DNA of 64,000 nt from Defluviitaleaceae bacterium (GCA_009777845.1 WRLD01000016.1:1-64000), one strand, 5' to 3'; numbered from the stretch's first letter, positions 1 to 8,763 are shown. Notes: generated by a model not told the origin, from the letters alone. Program-made: numbers and translations.

Positions 1-114
1 GCCAATCAAGGAGGGTTTCGCGCCGCGTGCTAGAGGCACGCAAGCGAAATCCCGACGCAGAGTGGCGGAAATTCGACCGACAAGGCGGCGTTGAGCGGCT
101 ATGAACACAGCTTC
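1..114. other. Window edge, no gene seen
   Basis: No open frame of note lies here. A short hairpin with GCGTGC and GCACGC arms sits at 25-41, downstream of the DUF4330 gene, and could be part of a terminator, but no T-run follows it. Confidence 0.4.
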
Positions 115-600
115 TTAATCAGCAAGCCTAATATCACTAATATTAAGCATAGTCTTGGCCCGACCTGCCCAAATAATAATTTCCTCGCCTACGCCGTACA
201 CATTGCCGCCAAGCACGACCGCGCCCTCCGAGAGCCGCCCCTGTACCCGCGAGGTGATGTAAATGGAAGAAAATCCCTCCATAGGCGTGGCGACCTCGTG
301 TCCGTCCACGGCTGGCATAAAGCTCACGCTGTCGCCAATCACGATGTCCTCCACCGTCCCCATAAAGGTTTCGTTTGTGTCGTTTATTACCCTCGCGCCT
401 ATTTCTACGGCTTGTACGGTAAAATCGTGCAGGGCAGGGTTGTAAAACGTAATAAGCACAGACTGCTCCGCGCCTGTTACTGGTCTGCTTCCTGTACCCA
501 CATTAAAATAAACGACTGCGATTACTGCCGCCAAAACAGTAAATACGAATAAATCCACTAGGCTTATTTTTCCAAATAAGCGGCCTTTGTTGTCAATCAT
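115..600 (-). CDS. DUF4330 family membrane-anchored protein
   Basis: A 161-residue protein with a short basic N-terminus (MIDNKGRLFGKISLVDL), one transmembrane helix at about residues 15-34 and a beta-rich extracytoplasmic domain. This start and layout match the DUF4330 family, whose function is unknown and which often sits beside polysaccharide or cell-envelope genes. Its ATG overlaps the stop of the upstream glycosyltransferase gene (597-600), so the two are translationally coupled in an operon with murJ. A role in envelope polysaccharide assembly is inferred from context only. Confidence 0.8.
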   Translation of the reverse strand: MIDNKGRLFGKISLVDLFVFTVLAAVIAVVYFNVGTGSRPVTGAEQSVLITFYNPALHDFTVQAVEIGARVINDTNETFMGTVEDIVIGDSVSFMPAVDGHEVATPMEGFSSIYITSRVQGRLSEGAVVLGGNVYGVGEEIIIWAGRAKTMLNISDIRLAD

Positions 601-1772
601 TTAAAACCTCCTTGTTTTTTGGCTCGCCTTCGGCGATTTTGTATGTGTGAATTTGTACCAAATATATCCATAATCCTATCCGCTTCCTTTCTTATATCAA
701 ACCCCGAATCGGCTAAGTCAATCTCCCTGCGGTCGCTCTTGCGGTCGCTCTTGAGTTCGCTGTCGCGTTCTCGCCCACTCCCACCGTCCATCAACCCCAA
801 AATCCCACCAACCCAAACCCCCACACAATTCTCTAAAAATCGCGCTGTTTCACAAATTGCCGCTTCGGGGGGGATATTGCTTGAAAGCAATACAGGAAGC
901 CCTGCCGCCTGCGCTTCGATTGCCGCGATAGAAAGCCCCTCATGCAGGGACGGCACAATGACGGCATCTAGGGCTTGCAAATAGTCGTGGACATTGCCTA
1001 CCGCGCCAGTAAAAATGACGTTTTCGCCCGCTCGTGCTTCTAGCTCTGCGCGTAGCTCGCCGTCGCCGATTATTACCAGGGCTACATCGTCGGGCTTAGG
1101 CATTGCTTGCATTACGTCCATGGCGAAAGCGTGATTTTTCACGGGAACAAGCCGCCCGATAATGCCAACGGCAAAGCGAGCGCCTAGCCCCATTTCGCTC
1201 CGTAGCCGCTCTCGCGTTTCGGGGTCGTATTTAAACCTTTGCATGTCTATAGCATTGTTTATAATATGAAAATTTTTTTTGTGCAAGTTTTTTACAAACT
1301 TTTCTGAAAAAAGCCATCGCCCTGCGTCCTTTGTGCAGGCAAAAAACAAGTTGGCGAACATATACAAAAACGGCCTCGCTAAAAAATGCACGCTTCGTTT
1401 AACCCGAGAACGCCCCTGATAGTCGGCAAAATGGCTCCATGCGGCGCGCGTTCTCACGCCGCAAGCCCACGCCACGGCTAATTCGATAAACGCAAGTGCG
1501 TGTTCCGTGCAAACAATCACGGTGTCGTATTCCTTGCGTGAGTAGATTTTTTTCATGGCTAGTACGTTTTTGAAAAAGCCCTGTTTTCTAGTAGGCGCGC
1601 GGAAAATTCTCGCGCCTAGCACGCTTGCTTCGTCCTCAAAATAGCCCTTTTCGCCATGCAGAACAAAGTCGAAAACAAGCCGCGAGCGGTCGATATGCCG
1701 AAAATAGTTCATTACCACCGTTTCCATACCGCCGAGGTCTAAATTGGGAATAATAACCAAAACGCGCTTCAC
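597..1772 (-). CDS. GT4-type glycosyltransferase with a low-complexity insert
   Basis: A 391-residue GT-B fold glycosyltransferase. The N-terminus has the Rossmann start (VLVIIPNLDLGGMETVV) and the C-terminal half has the nucleotide-sugar motif HEGLSIAAIEAQAAGLPVL with the two glutamates typical of GT4. The acceptor cannot be told; with murJ before and DUF4330 after, cell-wall or capsular polysaccharide synthesis is likely. The start overlaps the murJ stop by 4 bases. Odd points: residues about 320-355 form a Gly/Arg/Asp/Ser-rich insert absent from usual GT4 proteins and containing a 12-base direct repeat (AAGAGCGACCGC twice on the coding strand), and a run of seven C/G at 867-873 precedes it inside the frame. 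Confidence 0.82.
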   Translation of the reverse strand: MKRVLVIIPNLDLGGMETVVMNYFRHIDRSRLVFDFVLHGEKGYFEDEASVLGARIFRAPTRKQGFFKNVLAMKKIYSRKEYDTVIVCTEHALAFIELAVAWACGVRTRAAWSHFADYQGRSRVKRSVHFLARPFLYMFANLFFACTKDAGRWLFSEKFVKNLHKKNFHIINNAIDMQRFKYDPETRERLRSEMGLGARFAVGIIGRLVPVKNHAFAMDVMQAMPKPDDVALVIIGDGELRAELEARAGENVIFTGAVGNVHDYLQALDAVIVPSLHEGLSIAAIEAQAAGLPVLLSSNIPPEAAICETARFLENCVGVWVGGILGLMDGGSGRERDSELKSDRKSDRREIDLADSGFDIRKEADRIMDIFGTNSHIQNRRRRAKKQGGFK

Positions 1773-3271
1773 CTTAGCACCCCTCGCAGTACAGAAATTT
1801 TAAGCATAAACGCCAGCCCAAAATATACAGCCGCACCAACAATGGCAGGCAAAATTAAACTTAGCACAGGAATATGCGCCGAAAGCTCGCGGACGAGCCA
1901 CGCCGCCAAGAACATCAAGCTCGCCGCCAAGCCTATTTTTCCCATTTCAAGAACAAAATACAAGCTAACAAAGCCTGTCCTTTTGTTTAACGCAAAAATC
2001 AGACCGCCGCCGCCCACAAACGCCGCTATTCCGTACGCTACGGGCATAGCGTACGCGCCAATCGCAGGAATAAGCAGCAAGGTGGCCGCGATATTTGTTA
2101 CCATTATACAAACGCCGAAAAAAGCGGGCGTTTTGGAGTTTTTTCCCGAATAAAACGCCCTGTCCGCCACCTCCTTAAAGGACGTAGCAATCACGCCGAT
2201 TGCGTAAAAGCCCATTAAATTGCCTGCAAGCTCTATGCTATGCGCGTTTTGGGAATCACGGCGGCTAAGCAACAACGCCATTATTTCAAAGCGCATAAGA
2301 AAAAACCCAAGCGCGGCAGGCAAAACAAGAAAAAACGTAAATAAAAGTGCGTTTTTTAGGCTTTCGTTGTAGCCCTGCGTGTCCGATTTCGCCCAAAGCC
2401 CAGACAGCTTAGGCAAATAAACCATTGCAATGGCGTAAACCAACGTAAGGATAAACACCTGCACAAGCTGCTGTGCATAATCCATAATGGCGGTGGTATT
2501 GAACCGCAACGCCATGGAATGACCGAACAAAAAATGCAACTGGTACGATGCCACGGTAATGAGAACAGGAACGCAGAGCCGCGCGGCGGCGCGTATGTTT
2601 TTGTCCTTTAAATCCAGCGTAAATTTGTAGCGGTAGCCGAGCCGTTTTACCGCAGGGAGCATAATAAGCGGCTGGGTAAGCACGCCTAATGCCGTAGCAA
2701 AAATCAGTCCTGTTACGCCGAGCTTGTCGCCCAAAAAGACTAAATATAAAATGAGAATAATGCCGCCTGGCGCAGAAACAAAGGCAGGCAGACGAAATAT
2801 GCCATGGCTTTGCAACAGCCCTTGGAAAATCGCGCCAAAGCCGAAAAAAATCATCATCGGCATAAGCACACGCAACGCAAATGTCAAATATCCGCGGTCG
2901 GTAAACTGGCCGCCCTCCACCAGCCGCGAAATCCACGGCGCGGCCAAAACGCCAGCCAAGACCAAAAAGCCCAACAAAACAATACTTATGCTAATTATAT
3001 TGTCGATAAACTTTTTGGCCTCGTCGCGTTTTTCGTTAGCGAGAAGCGAGCTGTAAATCGGTATCATAACCGTGCCAAGCGCAGTGCCAAGCACCGCAAA
3101 AATGACGTTCGGCACATTTAACGCAAACGTGAACGCGTTAAGCAACGGGTTGGCAGTGCCGTAACGCCCGATATACATCGTACGCCCGATAAACGTCAAA
3201 AAACGGCCGCATAATGAAATTACGGCAGTGTCGGACGCGCTTCTGTTTTCGGAGGTTTTTTTGGGGTGCAT
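1769..3271 (-). CDS. murJ: Lipid II flippase MurJ (MviN family)
   Basis: A 500-residue polytopic membrane protein of the MOP superfamily. The N-terminal half carries the MurJ-type stretch NVIFAVLGTALGTVMIPIYS and about 13-14 hydrophobic helices follow, the usual MurJ length. MurJ moves lipid II across the cytoplasmic membrane for peptidoglycan synthesis; homologues in polysaccharide clusters may instead flip other lipid-linked sugars. It is the first gene of the murJ - glycosyltransferase - DUF4330 operon, so a dedicated flippase for a secondary polysaccharide is possible. A GAGG ribosome site lies about 11 bases before the ATG. Family assignment is firm; the exact substrate is inference. Confidence 0.85.
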   Translation of the reverse strand: MHPKKTSENRSASDTAVISLCGRFLTFIGRTMYIGRYGTANPLLNAFTFALNVPNVIFAVLGTALGTVMIPIYSSLLANEKRDEAKKFIDNIISISIVLLGFLVLAGVLAAPWISRLVEGGQFTDRGYLTFALRVLMPMMIFFGFGAIFQGLLQSHGIFRLPAFVSAPGGIILILYLVFLGDKLGVTGLIFATALGVLTQPLIMLPAVKRLGYRYKFTLDLKDKNIRAAARLCVPVLITVASYQLHFLFGHSMALRFNTTAIMDYAQQLVQVFILTLVYAIAMVYLPKLSGLWAKSDTQGYNESLKNALLFTFFLVLPAALGFFLMRFEIMALLLSRRDSQNAHSIELAGNLMGFYAIGVIATSFKEVADRAFYSGKNSKTPAFFGVCIMVTNIAATLLLIPAIGAYAMPVAYGIAAFVGGGGLIFALNKRTGFVSLYFVLEMGKIGLAASLMFLAAWLVRELSAHIPVLSLILPAIVGAAVYFGLAFMLKISVLRGVLR

Positions 3272-3292
3272 TTGTATAGCCTCGACTTTTTC

Positions 3293-3634
3293 TTAGAGTA
3301 GTGCTTCCAGTGCCATTCCTGCCGCTTTTCCGTAGGCGCGTATTAGCCCGCCCTTTCCCAACAAAACACCGCCAAAATAGCGGACAACCACAACAACCGT
3401 GTTTTCCATATTTCTACGCTGTATAGATGTCAACAACGGAAGCCCTGCCGTACCGCGCGGCTCGCCGTCGTCGCTGTATTTTACGACATTCGGCAGGGCA
3501 TACGCAAACGTAGTGTGCCGCGCCTTTTTGTGCTGGCGTGTTATTTCGGCGATATATGCCTTGACCTCGGCTTCCGCGCTTATTTTTGCGGCATAGGCGA
3601 CAAACCGCGACTTTTTAACGATTAGCTCGTGCAT
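3293..3634 (-). CDS. YigZ/IMPACT-family protein lacking its C-terminal domain
   Basis: A 113-residue protein with the family core: KKSRFVAYAA near the start, then KYSDDGEPRGTAGLPLL and VVVVVRYFGGVLLGKGGLIRAYGKAA. The YigZ family usually runs to about 200-215 residues with an N-terminal IMPACT domain and a C-terminal DUF1949 domain. Here the frame stops right after the IMPACT core and the usual first dozen or so residues are also missing. A GGGGAG ribosome site precedes the ATG. It may be a stand-alone IMPACT domain that still works or a decaying gene. It is read away from spoIIIAF and toward murJ, 21 bases apart. Confidence 0.8.
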   Translation of the reverse strand: MHELIVKKSRFVAYAAKISAEAEVKAYIAEITRQHKKARHTTFAYALPNVVKYSDDGEPRGTAGLPLLTSIQRRNMENTVVVVVRYFGGVLLGKGGLIRAYGKAAGMALEALL

Positions 3635-3746
3635 TGGGTTATTGCTCCCCTGCTTTTTAGGTTACGGCTAGGTTACATCTTAGCATTTCCCCCACAGCTT
3701 GTACATATATATTAAAACACAAAAAATCCCCCAAGGAGGCGACCTC

Positions 3747-4337
3747 ATGCCTGCATTTTTTGAGTACCTGCGGAATATAACGTATTATCTGATGTTTGCT
3801 ACTGTCATAGGCATTTTCGCGCCTATGGGCAAATACCGCAAGTTTGTTTCGCTTGTGCTTGGGTTTGTGCTATTGTTAATGATGATTCAGCCGCTGGCGG
3901 TGGTTCTGAAAACGCAGGACATTCCTGTTACGCAATGGTTTGCGAATTTTTCGCCCGCAGGCTCGTTTTCGGGCGAGGCACTGTGGGACGACCATTTACG
4001 CGGCGCGTTTGAGGCGCAGTTGGAGGCACAGCTTACGCAATTGCTAAACGCAAACGGCTTTGTCGTCCATGCTTCGAGCTTTGGGTATTCTGACGATTTC
4101 GCCAAGCTAACCTATGTAAACGTGGACGTTAGCGCGGAGGAATTTCCCAGTAACGAGAGAGTTCCATTCATAAGAATAGAGCCGCCGCAAATTCGCCCGA
4201 TTATAATCGGCACACCGCACGCAGAGCAGGCGGAAACCAACGAAGCCGCCGAAGCCGTAAAAAGTTTAATTTCACAATACTATAATTTACCAGTCACGCA
4301 TATACATGTGACTATGACGAATACAAAAGCGAGGTGA
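3747..4337 (+). CDS. spoIIIAF: Stage III sporulation protein AF
   Basis: A 196-residue protein with two N-terminal transmembrane helices (about residues 10-30 and 35-55; YLMFATVIGIFAPMGKYRKF is the family's N-terminal motif) and a soluble C-terminal domain. SpoIIIAF belongs to the SpoIIIA channel complex that links mother cell and forespore during engulfment. The ATG at 3747 is chosen because AAGGAGG lies at 3733-3739; an upstream in-frame ATG at 3699 lacks such a site. spoIIIAA-AE are not upstream: the preceding gene is the divergent yigZ-like gene. So this three-gene piece must have its own promoter or has been separated from the rest. Confidence 0.88.
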   Translation: MPAFFEYLRNITYYLMFATVIGIFAPMGKYRKFVSLVLGFVLLLMMIQPLAVVLKTQDIPVTQWFANFSPAGSFSGEALWDDHLRGAFEAQLEAQLTQLLNANGFVVHASSFGYSDDFAKLTYVNVDVSAEEFPSNERVPFIRIEPPQIRPIIIGTPHAEQAETNEAAEAVKSLISQYYNLPVTHIHVTMTNTKAR

Positions 4338-4344
4338 GCCATAC

Positions 4345-4959
4345 ATGAATGAAACTCTGCGTAAGCTATTGGCGGAAAACAAAATACTTGTTTTTATTAT
4401 GGCAGGGTGCATTGCGGCGGGGGTGTTGATTTTACTTTTGGGGCGGTTTGTGCCAAAGCAGGGCGAATACGTTACCGAGAGATTTTACACCGAAGCGGGG
4501 GCGTTGTCGCAAACAACACCGCACGCCGACCACGCCCACGGCTCCGAGCAGGAAAAATTCTTCTACGAGCAGGCAATGGAACACAGGCTGGAGGAATTTT
4601 TCGCGTTGGTGGAGGGCGCGGGCAAGGTTCGCGTTATGGTAAGCCCCTTGGGGGGACGGGAAACGGTTTTTGCGGTGGACACAAACATGAGCCAGTCGCA
4701 CACAACGGAGCAGGACAGCCAGGGCGGTACGCGCGAAACCAGAAGCCACCAGAGCCACGAGCAAACGGTAATTATTTCCAACCGCCAGGGGGCAGACACG
4801 CCGCTGGTATTACGAGAGATACAGCCTCGCATTGAGGGTATTGTAATCATCGCCGAAGGGGGTGACAGCCCGTTTGTGAGGGAAGCGCTAACTCGCGCCG
4901 CTCGCGCCGTTTTGGGGCTAGATGCGCATATGATTCAGGTTCTAACTATGCAAATATAA
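4345..4959 (+). CDS. spoIIIAG: Stage III sporulation protein AG
   Basis: A 204-residue protein with one N-terminal transmembrane helix (about residues 14-34, ILVFIMAGCIAAGVLILLLG) and an extracytoplasmic domain ending in the family signature IEGIVIIAEGGDSPFVREAL. SpoIIIAG builds the large mother-cell-side ring of the feeding-tube complex with SpoIIIAH and SpoIIQ. The middle (about residues 115-135) is a Ser/Thr/Gln/His-rich stretch, which is variable in the family. It starts 7 bases after spoIIIAF and is followed 24 bases on by spoIIIAH. Confidence 0.9.
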   Translation: MNETLRKLLAENKILVFIMAGCIAAGVLILLLGRFVPKQGEYVTERFYTEAGALSQTTPHADHAHGSEQEKFFYEQAMEHRLEEFFALVEGAGKVRVMVSPLGGRETVFAVDTNMSQSHTTEQDSQGGTRETRSHQSHEQTVIISNRQGADTPLVLREIQPRIEGIVIIAEGGDSPFVREALTRAARAVLGLDAHMIQVLTMQI

Positions 4960-4983
4960 TAAAAATATAAGGGAGAGAACACC

Positions 4984-5703
4984 ATGTTTGTATTAAAACG
5001 TAACCAAATTATCATCACCGCGCTTGTCGTGATGATAGCCGTGGCAGGCTATTTAAGCTGGAACGAATCCCGCAACGCGGATATGGCCTCGGGCTTTATT
5101 CTCACCGACCAGGGCGACATAGCGGCGATTACCGGCGAGGTAGGCACGCTTTCCACCTTGTTCCCCAACGAATACGCAGGGCTAATCGGTACGTCCTGGA
5201 ACAGCGACCACGACCCCGCCATTGCGGTATCTGCCGACGATGTGCAATGGCACACGCTAACGGGCCTAGACTTTAGCCAAATAGCGGAGCTGCCCACCAA
5301 CGAGGAAAATTTGACCGAGGCAGGCGAGGCTATTTTTGTGAACGGCAGCCGCGACTCCTCCTTTGTACAAAACAGGCTAAGCCGCGAACAAACCCGAAGC
5401 AGTGAGCGCGCCATTCTCAACGACCTAATAAACAACGCCAACGTAGAAAACGAGCAGCGCGCCAAGGCCGCCGATGCCATGCTGGAAATGCAACGGCGAA
5501 TAGAACGCGAAACCGCCGCCGAGGCGTTAATCGAGGCAAAGGGCTTTGTCGAGGCATATGTACGTATTTCCGACTCGTCCGTAGACGTAATCGTGAGCAA
5601 GGAGGCACTGACCGAGGCGGAGCTGGCGCAGATAGTGGATATTATTAAGCGTAAGACCGGTATGGACGAAACGCAGATACATGTTAGTCCTATGCGGAGG
5701 TAG
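4984..5703 (+). CDS. spoIIIAH: Stage III sporulation protein AH
   Basis: A 239-residue protein with a short basic start (MFVLKRNQ), one transmembrane helix at about residues 8-26, a linker rich in Asn/Glu/Arg and a C-terminal ring-building-motif domain (about residues 145-239, ending in TGMDETQIHVSPMRR). SpoIIIAH lies in the mother-cell membrane and binds forespore SpoIIQ. The ribosome site GGGAGAG lies 7-8 bases before the ATG. It is the last gene of the group; a hairpin at 5722-5768 follows and phoR converges from the right. Confidence 0.9.
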   Translation: MFVLKRNQIIITALVVMIAVAGYLSWNESRNADMASGFILTDQGDIAAITGEVGTLSTLFPNEYAGLIGTSWNSDHDPAIAVSADDVQWHTLTGLDFSQIAELPTNEENLTEAGEAIFVNGSRDSSFVQNRLSREQTRSSERAILNDLINNANVENEQRAKAADAMLEMQRRIERETAAEALIEAKGFVEAYVRISDSSVDVIVSKEALTEAELAQIVDIIKRKTGMDETQIHVSPMRR

Positions 5704-5721
5704 GGTAGTTTAAAAAACCGC

Positions 5722-5768
5722 AATAGGCACGGCAAAACCGCGGGAAACACGGTCTTGCCGTGCCTATT
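5722..5768. terminator. Bidirectional hairpin between spoIIIAH and phoR
   Basis: The long stem pairs AATAGGCACGGCAA with TTGCCGTGCCTATT, with ACCG/CGGT continuing inside. On the minus strand a TTTTTT run follows four bases after the stem, so it looks like the phoR terminator; on the plus strand only ATTATAG follows, so termination of the spo operon there is less certain. Confidence 0.75.
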
Positions 5769-5778
5769 ATAGCTTAAT

Positions 5779-7587
5779 CTACCCCAACCTAACCCTCACC
5801 CGACTACCCTCCCCCAACCGACTACTTATCCCCACGCTCCCGCCATGATACTCTGCGATATGCTTCACGATAGACAGCCCGAGGCCTGTCCCGCCAGTCT
5901 TTTTTGCGCGCGACTTGTCTACGCGGTAAAACCGCTCGAAAATACGCTCCAAGTGCTGCTCACCTATGCCTATGCCAGTATCGGCTACGGTTATTTCGCC
6001 TGCGGAAACCTCGACTACTACCTCGCCGTTGGGCTTGTTGTATTTTATGGCGTTGTCAATTAGGTTGTACAGTAGCTCCTCTATTAGGTTACGCGAGGCG
6101 TTTATTTTGCCGTCGCCCTTTAGGACGAGCGTTACCTGCTTTTGTGCCGCTACGGGCGCGAGCCGCTGTAAAACCTCGCCTGCCAACGCGCCTAGCTCGA
6201 TTACCGCAAATTCGAGCTGTTCGCCCCTTAGCCCCTCGTCCAAGCGCGACAGCTTCAAAATATCCTCGATTAGCCGCAAAAGCCGCGCGGCCTCCTTGCA
6301 TATTTTTTCCGCAAAAATTTTCACGTCATCGGGCTTTACCATGCCCTCGCTAATCATTTCCGACATGCCCATTATTACGGTAAGCGGCGTTTTTAGCTCG
6401 TGCGTGACGTTTGCGGAAAATTCGCGCCGCGTTTTTTCGGCGGATTTTTTTTCGGTAACGTCTATAAAAAGCACGATTGCGCCGTCTATTTTTTTGCCTG
6501 TTTTTACTGGGCTGAATGTAATTTCTAGGTCGCGCCCGCCGTATTCGTCAGAAAGATTGCACGGTATGCCCGAAAGCGCGGTTTTTACGCCCTCAAGAAA
6601 ATTTATGTCCCTCACAAAGGTGTTGATTTTAAGCCTTTCGTGACCGCCGTCCAAGAAAGGGGCGTTGCCCCCTTCCTCCGACTGTTCCATGGTGGGAATG
6701 TCGCCTCGAAGCCTTGACAGCTTACTGGCAGATAAGAAATTATTGCCGCAAAAACGCGCCGCGCTTTTGTTTGCACGCAAGACGTTCTGCTCGTTGTCGA
6801 GCAAAATAATGCCCTCGTGCATGTTTGAAATAATGGCGTTGATTGTGTCCATTCTTTCCTGTAGCTGGGAATATTGTGAAATAATTTGCTCCTCTTGCTT
6901 TTTTATTTTGCGTATAAACGGAATAAATTCCTCAAATATTTCTGTATTTTCGTCATAAAAGGTACCGCTCATAAAGTTGATTTTGTTAAGCGGCTTGGTA
7001 AACCTGCTTGTTAGGCTACCCGAAAGAATCAAGCAAACAACAAGGCTAACGCCTATAGCAAAAATCATAACGGGTACAATATTTGCGAACGTAAAAAACA
7101 TGCTGTCCATAGTCTTGGACAGCCGCAAAATATCGCCGCTGTGCAGCCGTACAGCGTGGTAAAGCGTGTACTGCGACAGCGTGTCAGAATACCGCCTGCT
7201 CCGCCCATAGCCTGTGTTTATGGCTTGCGATACCTCGGCGCGGCTTCGGTAATCGCCGCCGCCGACCTCCGCATACGTATCAAAAAGAAGCTCGCCGCTA
7301 GGCGCAATTAGTGTAAGCCGAATATTGCCCGAGGTTATTCCCGCCTGCGAAAATTCGCGCCAAAAATCGCCCTCGCTTTCAGTCTGCGGCATGGAAATAA
7401 AATCCTGCCCATGCCCTTGGAAACGATTTAATGCGTTTGCGTAAGCAAGCGTTCTGTTCTCTAGCTCCGTTTCCTCGCGGTTGCCCGAAATAAAGCTGAT
7501 TAGGAACATCAAAATAAGCGAGGATAAAACAACGCACACTACGGCCAACAAAACCATACTGTGCATTATTTTTGTTTTCATTTTCAT
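5779..7587 (-). CDS. phoR: PhoR-type membrane sensor histidine kinase
   Basis: A 602-residue kinase: transmembrane helix at about 10-33, extracytoplasmic sensor to about 165, second helix at about 167-191, HAMP-like linker, PAS domain at about 245-380, HisKA with FSANVTHELKTPL (His396) and an HATPase domain with N, G1 and G2 boxes (DNAIKYNKPNGE, DTGIGI, GTGLGLSIVKHI). It would sense phosphate status and phosphorylate the response regulator at 8056-8745. The PAS domain holds an extra segment of about 35 residues after FCGNNF; residues about 291-310 of it (RLRGDIPTMEQ) are encoded by repeat element PE-E. A 468-base repeat gap separates phoR from the regulator gene, which is unusual. GGGAGG lies 9 bases before the ATG. 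Confidence 0.9.
   Translation of the reverse strand: MKMKTKIMHSMVLLAVVCVVLSSLILMFLISFISGNREETELENRTLAYANALNRFQGHGQDFISMPQTESEGDFWREFSQAGITSGNIRLTLIAPSGELLFDTYAEVGGGDYRSRAEVSQAINTGYGRSRRYSDTLSQYTLYHAVRLHSGDILRLSKTMDSMFFTFANIVPVMIFAIGVSLVVCLILSGSLTSRFTKPLNKINFMSGTFYDENTEIFEEFIPFIRKIKKQEEQIISQYSQLQERMDTINAIISNMHEGIILLDNEQNVLRANKSAARFCGNNFLSASKLSRLRGDIPTMEQSEEGGNAPFLDGGHERLKINTFVRDINFLEGVKTALSGIPCNLSDEYGGRDLEITFSPVKTGKKIDGAIVLFIDVTEKKSAEKTRREFSANVTHELKTPLTVIMGMSEMISEGMVKPDDVKIFAEKICKEAARLLRLIEDILKLSRLDEGLRGEQLEFAVIELGALAGEVLQRLAPVAAQKQVTLVLKGDGKINASRNLIEELLYNLIDNAIKYNKPNGEVVVEVSAGEITVADTGIGIGEQHLERIFERFYRVDKSRAKKTGGTGLGLSIVKHIAEYHGGSVGISSRLGEGSRVRVRLG
6659..6715 (-). repeat. PE-E element inside phoR, in frame
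   Basis: Read on the minus strand, it has AAGGCTTCGAGGCGACATTC, then CCACCA, a degenerate first hairpin (CGACATTCC with GGAACAGTCG) and a second hairpin GGGGC-AAC-GCCCC. It is 57 bases, 19 codons, with no stop in the phoR frame. It shares RLRGDIPT in the same frame with the hemW copy. Confidence 0.85.
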
Positions 7588-7607
7588 GGGAACACGCCTC
7601 CCAACGA

Positions 7608-7637
7608 GTTGATGTTTTGCGTTAGCAAAACATCAAA
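7608..7637. repeat. PE-F palindrome in the phoR leader
   Basis: A stem GTTGATGTTTTGC / GCAAAACATCAA with loop GTTA lies about 10 bases upstream of the phoR ribosome site. The same palindrome occurs inside PE-E copies in hemW and after prfA. It could affect phoR translation or the stability of its message. Confidence 0.8.
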
Positions 7638-7669
7638 CTTAGCACTCCTATCGGTCGAATATTTAAAAC

Positions 7670-8052
7670 AGCGATAGGACACGGATTTTAATGGCATGGA
7701 ACGCAGAAATTTAAAGGCATGGAACGCGGATTTTCGCGGATTTAACGGATTTTCGCGGATTCTGTCTGCGTAAACTGCGTTCTGTGCCTTTATTTAGCCA
7801 GCTCAAAAATATATGGATTAAACGCGGATTTAACGGATTTTCGCAGATTTACGCGGATTTTATCTGGCACGTTTTTTTATCCGCGTAATCCGTGTAAATC
7901 CGCCAAATCCGTGTTTGATACCTTTTAAAAACCTACGTAATCCGCAATCCGTTAGCTTCTAATTAACCCAAGAAAAAATCCGCGAAAATCCGCCAAATCC
8001 GCGAAAATCCGCGTTCCATGCCCTTAAAATCCGCCAAATCCGCACTCCATGC
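7670..8052. repeat. PE-A long inverted repeat between phoP and phoR
   Basis: The outer arms begin with GGCATGGAACGCGGATTTTC and end with the complementary GCGTTCCATGCC. Inside are many short GCGGATTT / AAATCCGC units in both directions, with the spacer AAAATATATGGATTAAACG also found in the copies near 23.85 and 45.06 kb. No gene is seen. It separates phoP from phoR inside what is normally one operon. Confidence 0.85.
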
Positions 8053-8055
8053 CCC

Positions 8056-8745
8056 CTAGCACTCCTTCATTCTATAGCCGACACCTCTCACCGTTTCAAT
8101 TAAATCACTATTGCCGCCTAGCTTTTTACGCAACATTCTTACGTGCATGTCCACTGTACGGCTTTCACAGCCGTACTCGTGCTGCCATACCTTGTCGAGC
8201 AGATTATCCCGCGACAATACCTTTGTACGGTTTTGCAATAAGCACTTTAGTAACTCAAATTCCTTTAATGCAAGGGTGAGCGGCTCGCCGTTTATGTCCA
8301 CTGTGTGGCGCGGAACGTCCATGACTATTCCTGCATAGGTGATTACCTCGCCTACCTCTGGCTCGGGGGCTTTGCCCGAACGGCGAAGAACGGCCTTGAT
8401 TCGCGAAACCAATTCTAACACAGAAAACGGCTTGGTTACATAATCGTCTGCGCCCTGCTCCAGTCCATAAATCTTGTCGTATTCGGACGATTTTGCGGTT
8501 AGCATAATAACAGGAATTGACGCATGTGTCTTACGCAGCGTTTTTAGAATACTCAAGCCGTCCTCGCCTGGTAGCATAATGTCTAAAATAATGAGGTCGG
8601 GCTTTTCGCGCTTAAATGCGGAAAAAAACTCCGTACCCGACTCAAAGCCCATAGCCTCGTACTCGCCCGAGTTAAGCGCGTACAGAACTAGCTCCCTTAT
8701 ATGCTCGTCGTCCTCAACTAGATAGATTTTAGTCATTTTTGCCAT
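8056..8745 (-). CDS. phoP: PhoB/PhoP-type response regulator
   Basis: A 229-residue OmpR-family regulator. The receiver domain has the acidic pair E11-D12, phosphoacceptor D55 (LDIMLPGEDG), T/K switch residues (MLTAKSS, YVTKPF), and residues about 130-229 form a winged-helix domain ending in the family motif LIETVRGVGYRM. With PhoR it controls the phosphate starvation regulon, here most simply the adjacent pst genes. GAGGT lies a few bases before the ATG at 8745, and the stop of phoU is 18 bases upstream, so it is read with pst-phoU. Whether to call it phoB or phoP is a naming choice; the family is clear. Confidence 0.9.
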   Translation of the reverse strand: MAKMTKIYLVEDDEHIRELVLYALNSGEYEAMGFESGTEFFSAFKREKPDLIILDIMLPGEDGLSILKTLRKTHASIPVIMLTAKSSEYDKIYGLEQGADDYVTKPFSVLELVSRIKAVLRRSGKAPEPEVGEVITYAGIVMDVPRHTVDINGEPLTLALKEFELLKCLLQNRTKVLSRDNLLDKVWQHEYGCESRTVDMHVRMLRKKLGGNSDLIETVRGVGYRMKEC

Positions 8746-8763
8746 ATGCTGACCTCTTTTCTA

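Noticed and set aside
5049-5750. 233-residue minus-strand frame over spoIIIAH
   Set aside because: Shadow of spoIIIAH; composition is Ser/Leu/Arg-rich and no ribosome site is present.
7680-8050. CRISPR-like array of short GCGGATTT repeats
   Set aside because: Units lie in both orientations with irregular, non-unique spacing and no cas genes; it is a PE-A inverted repeat.
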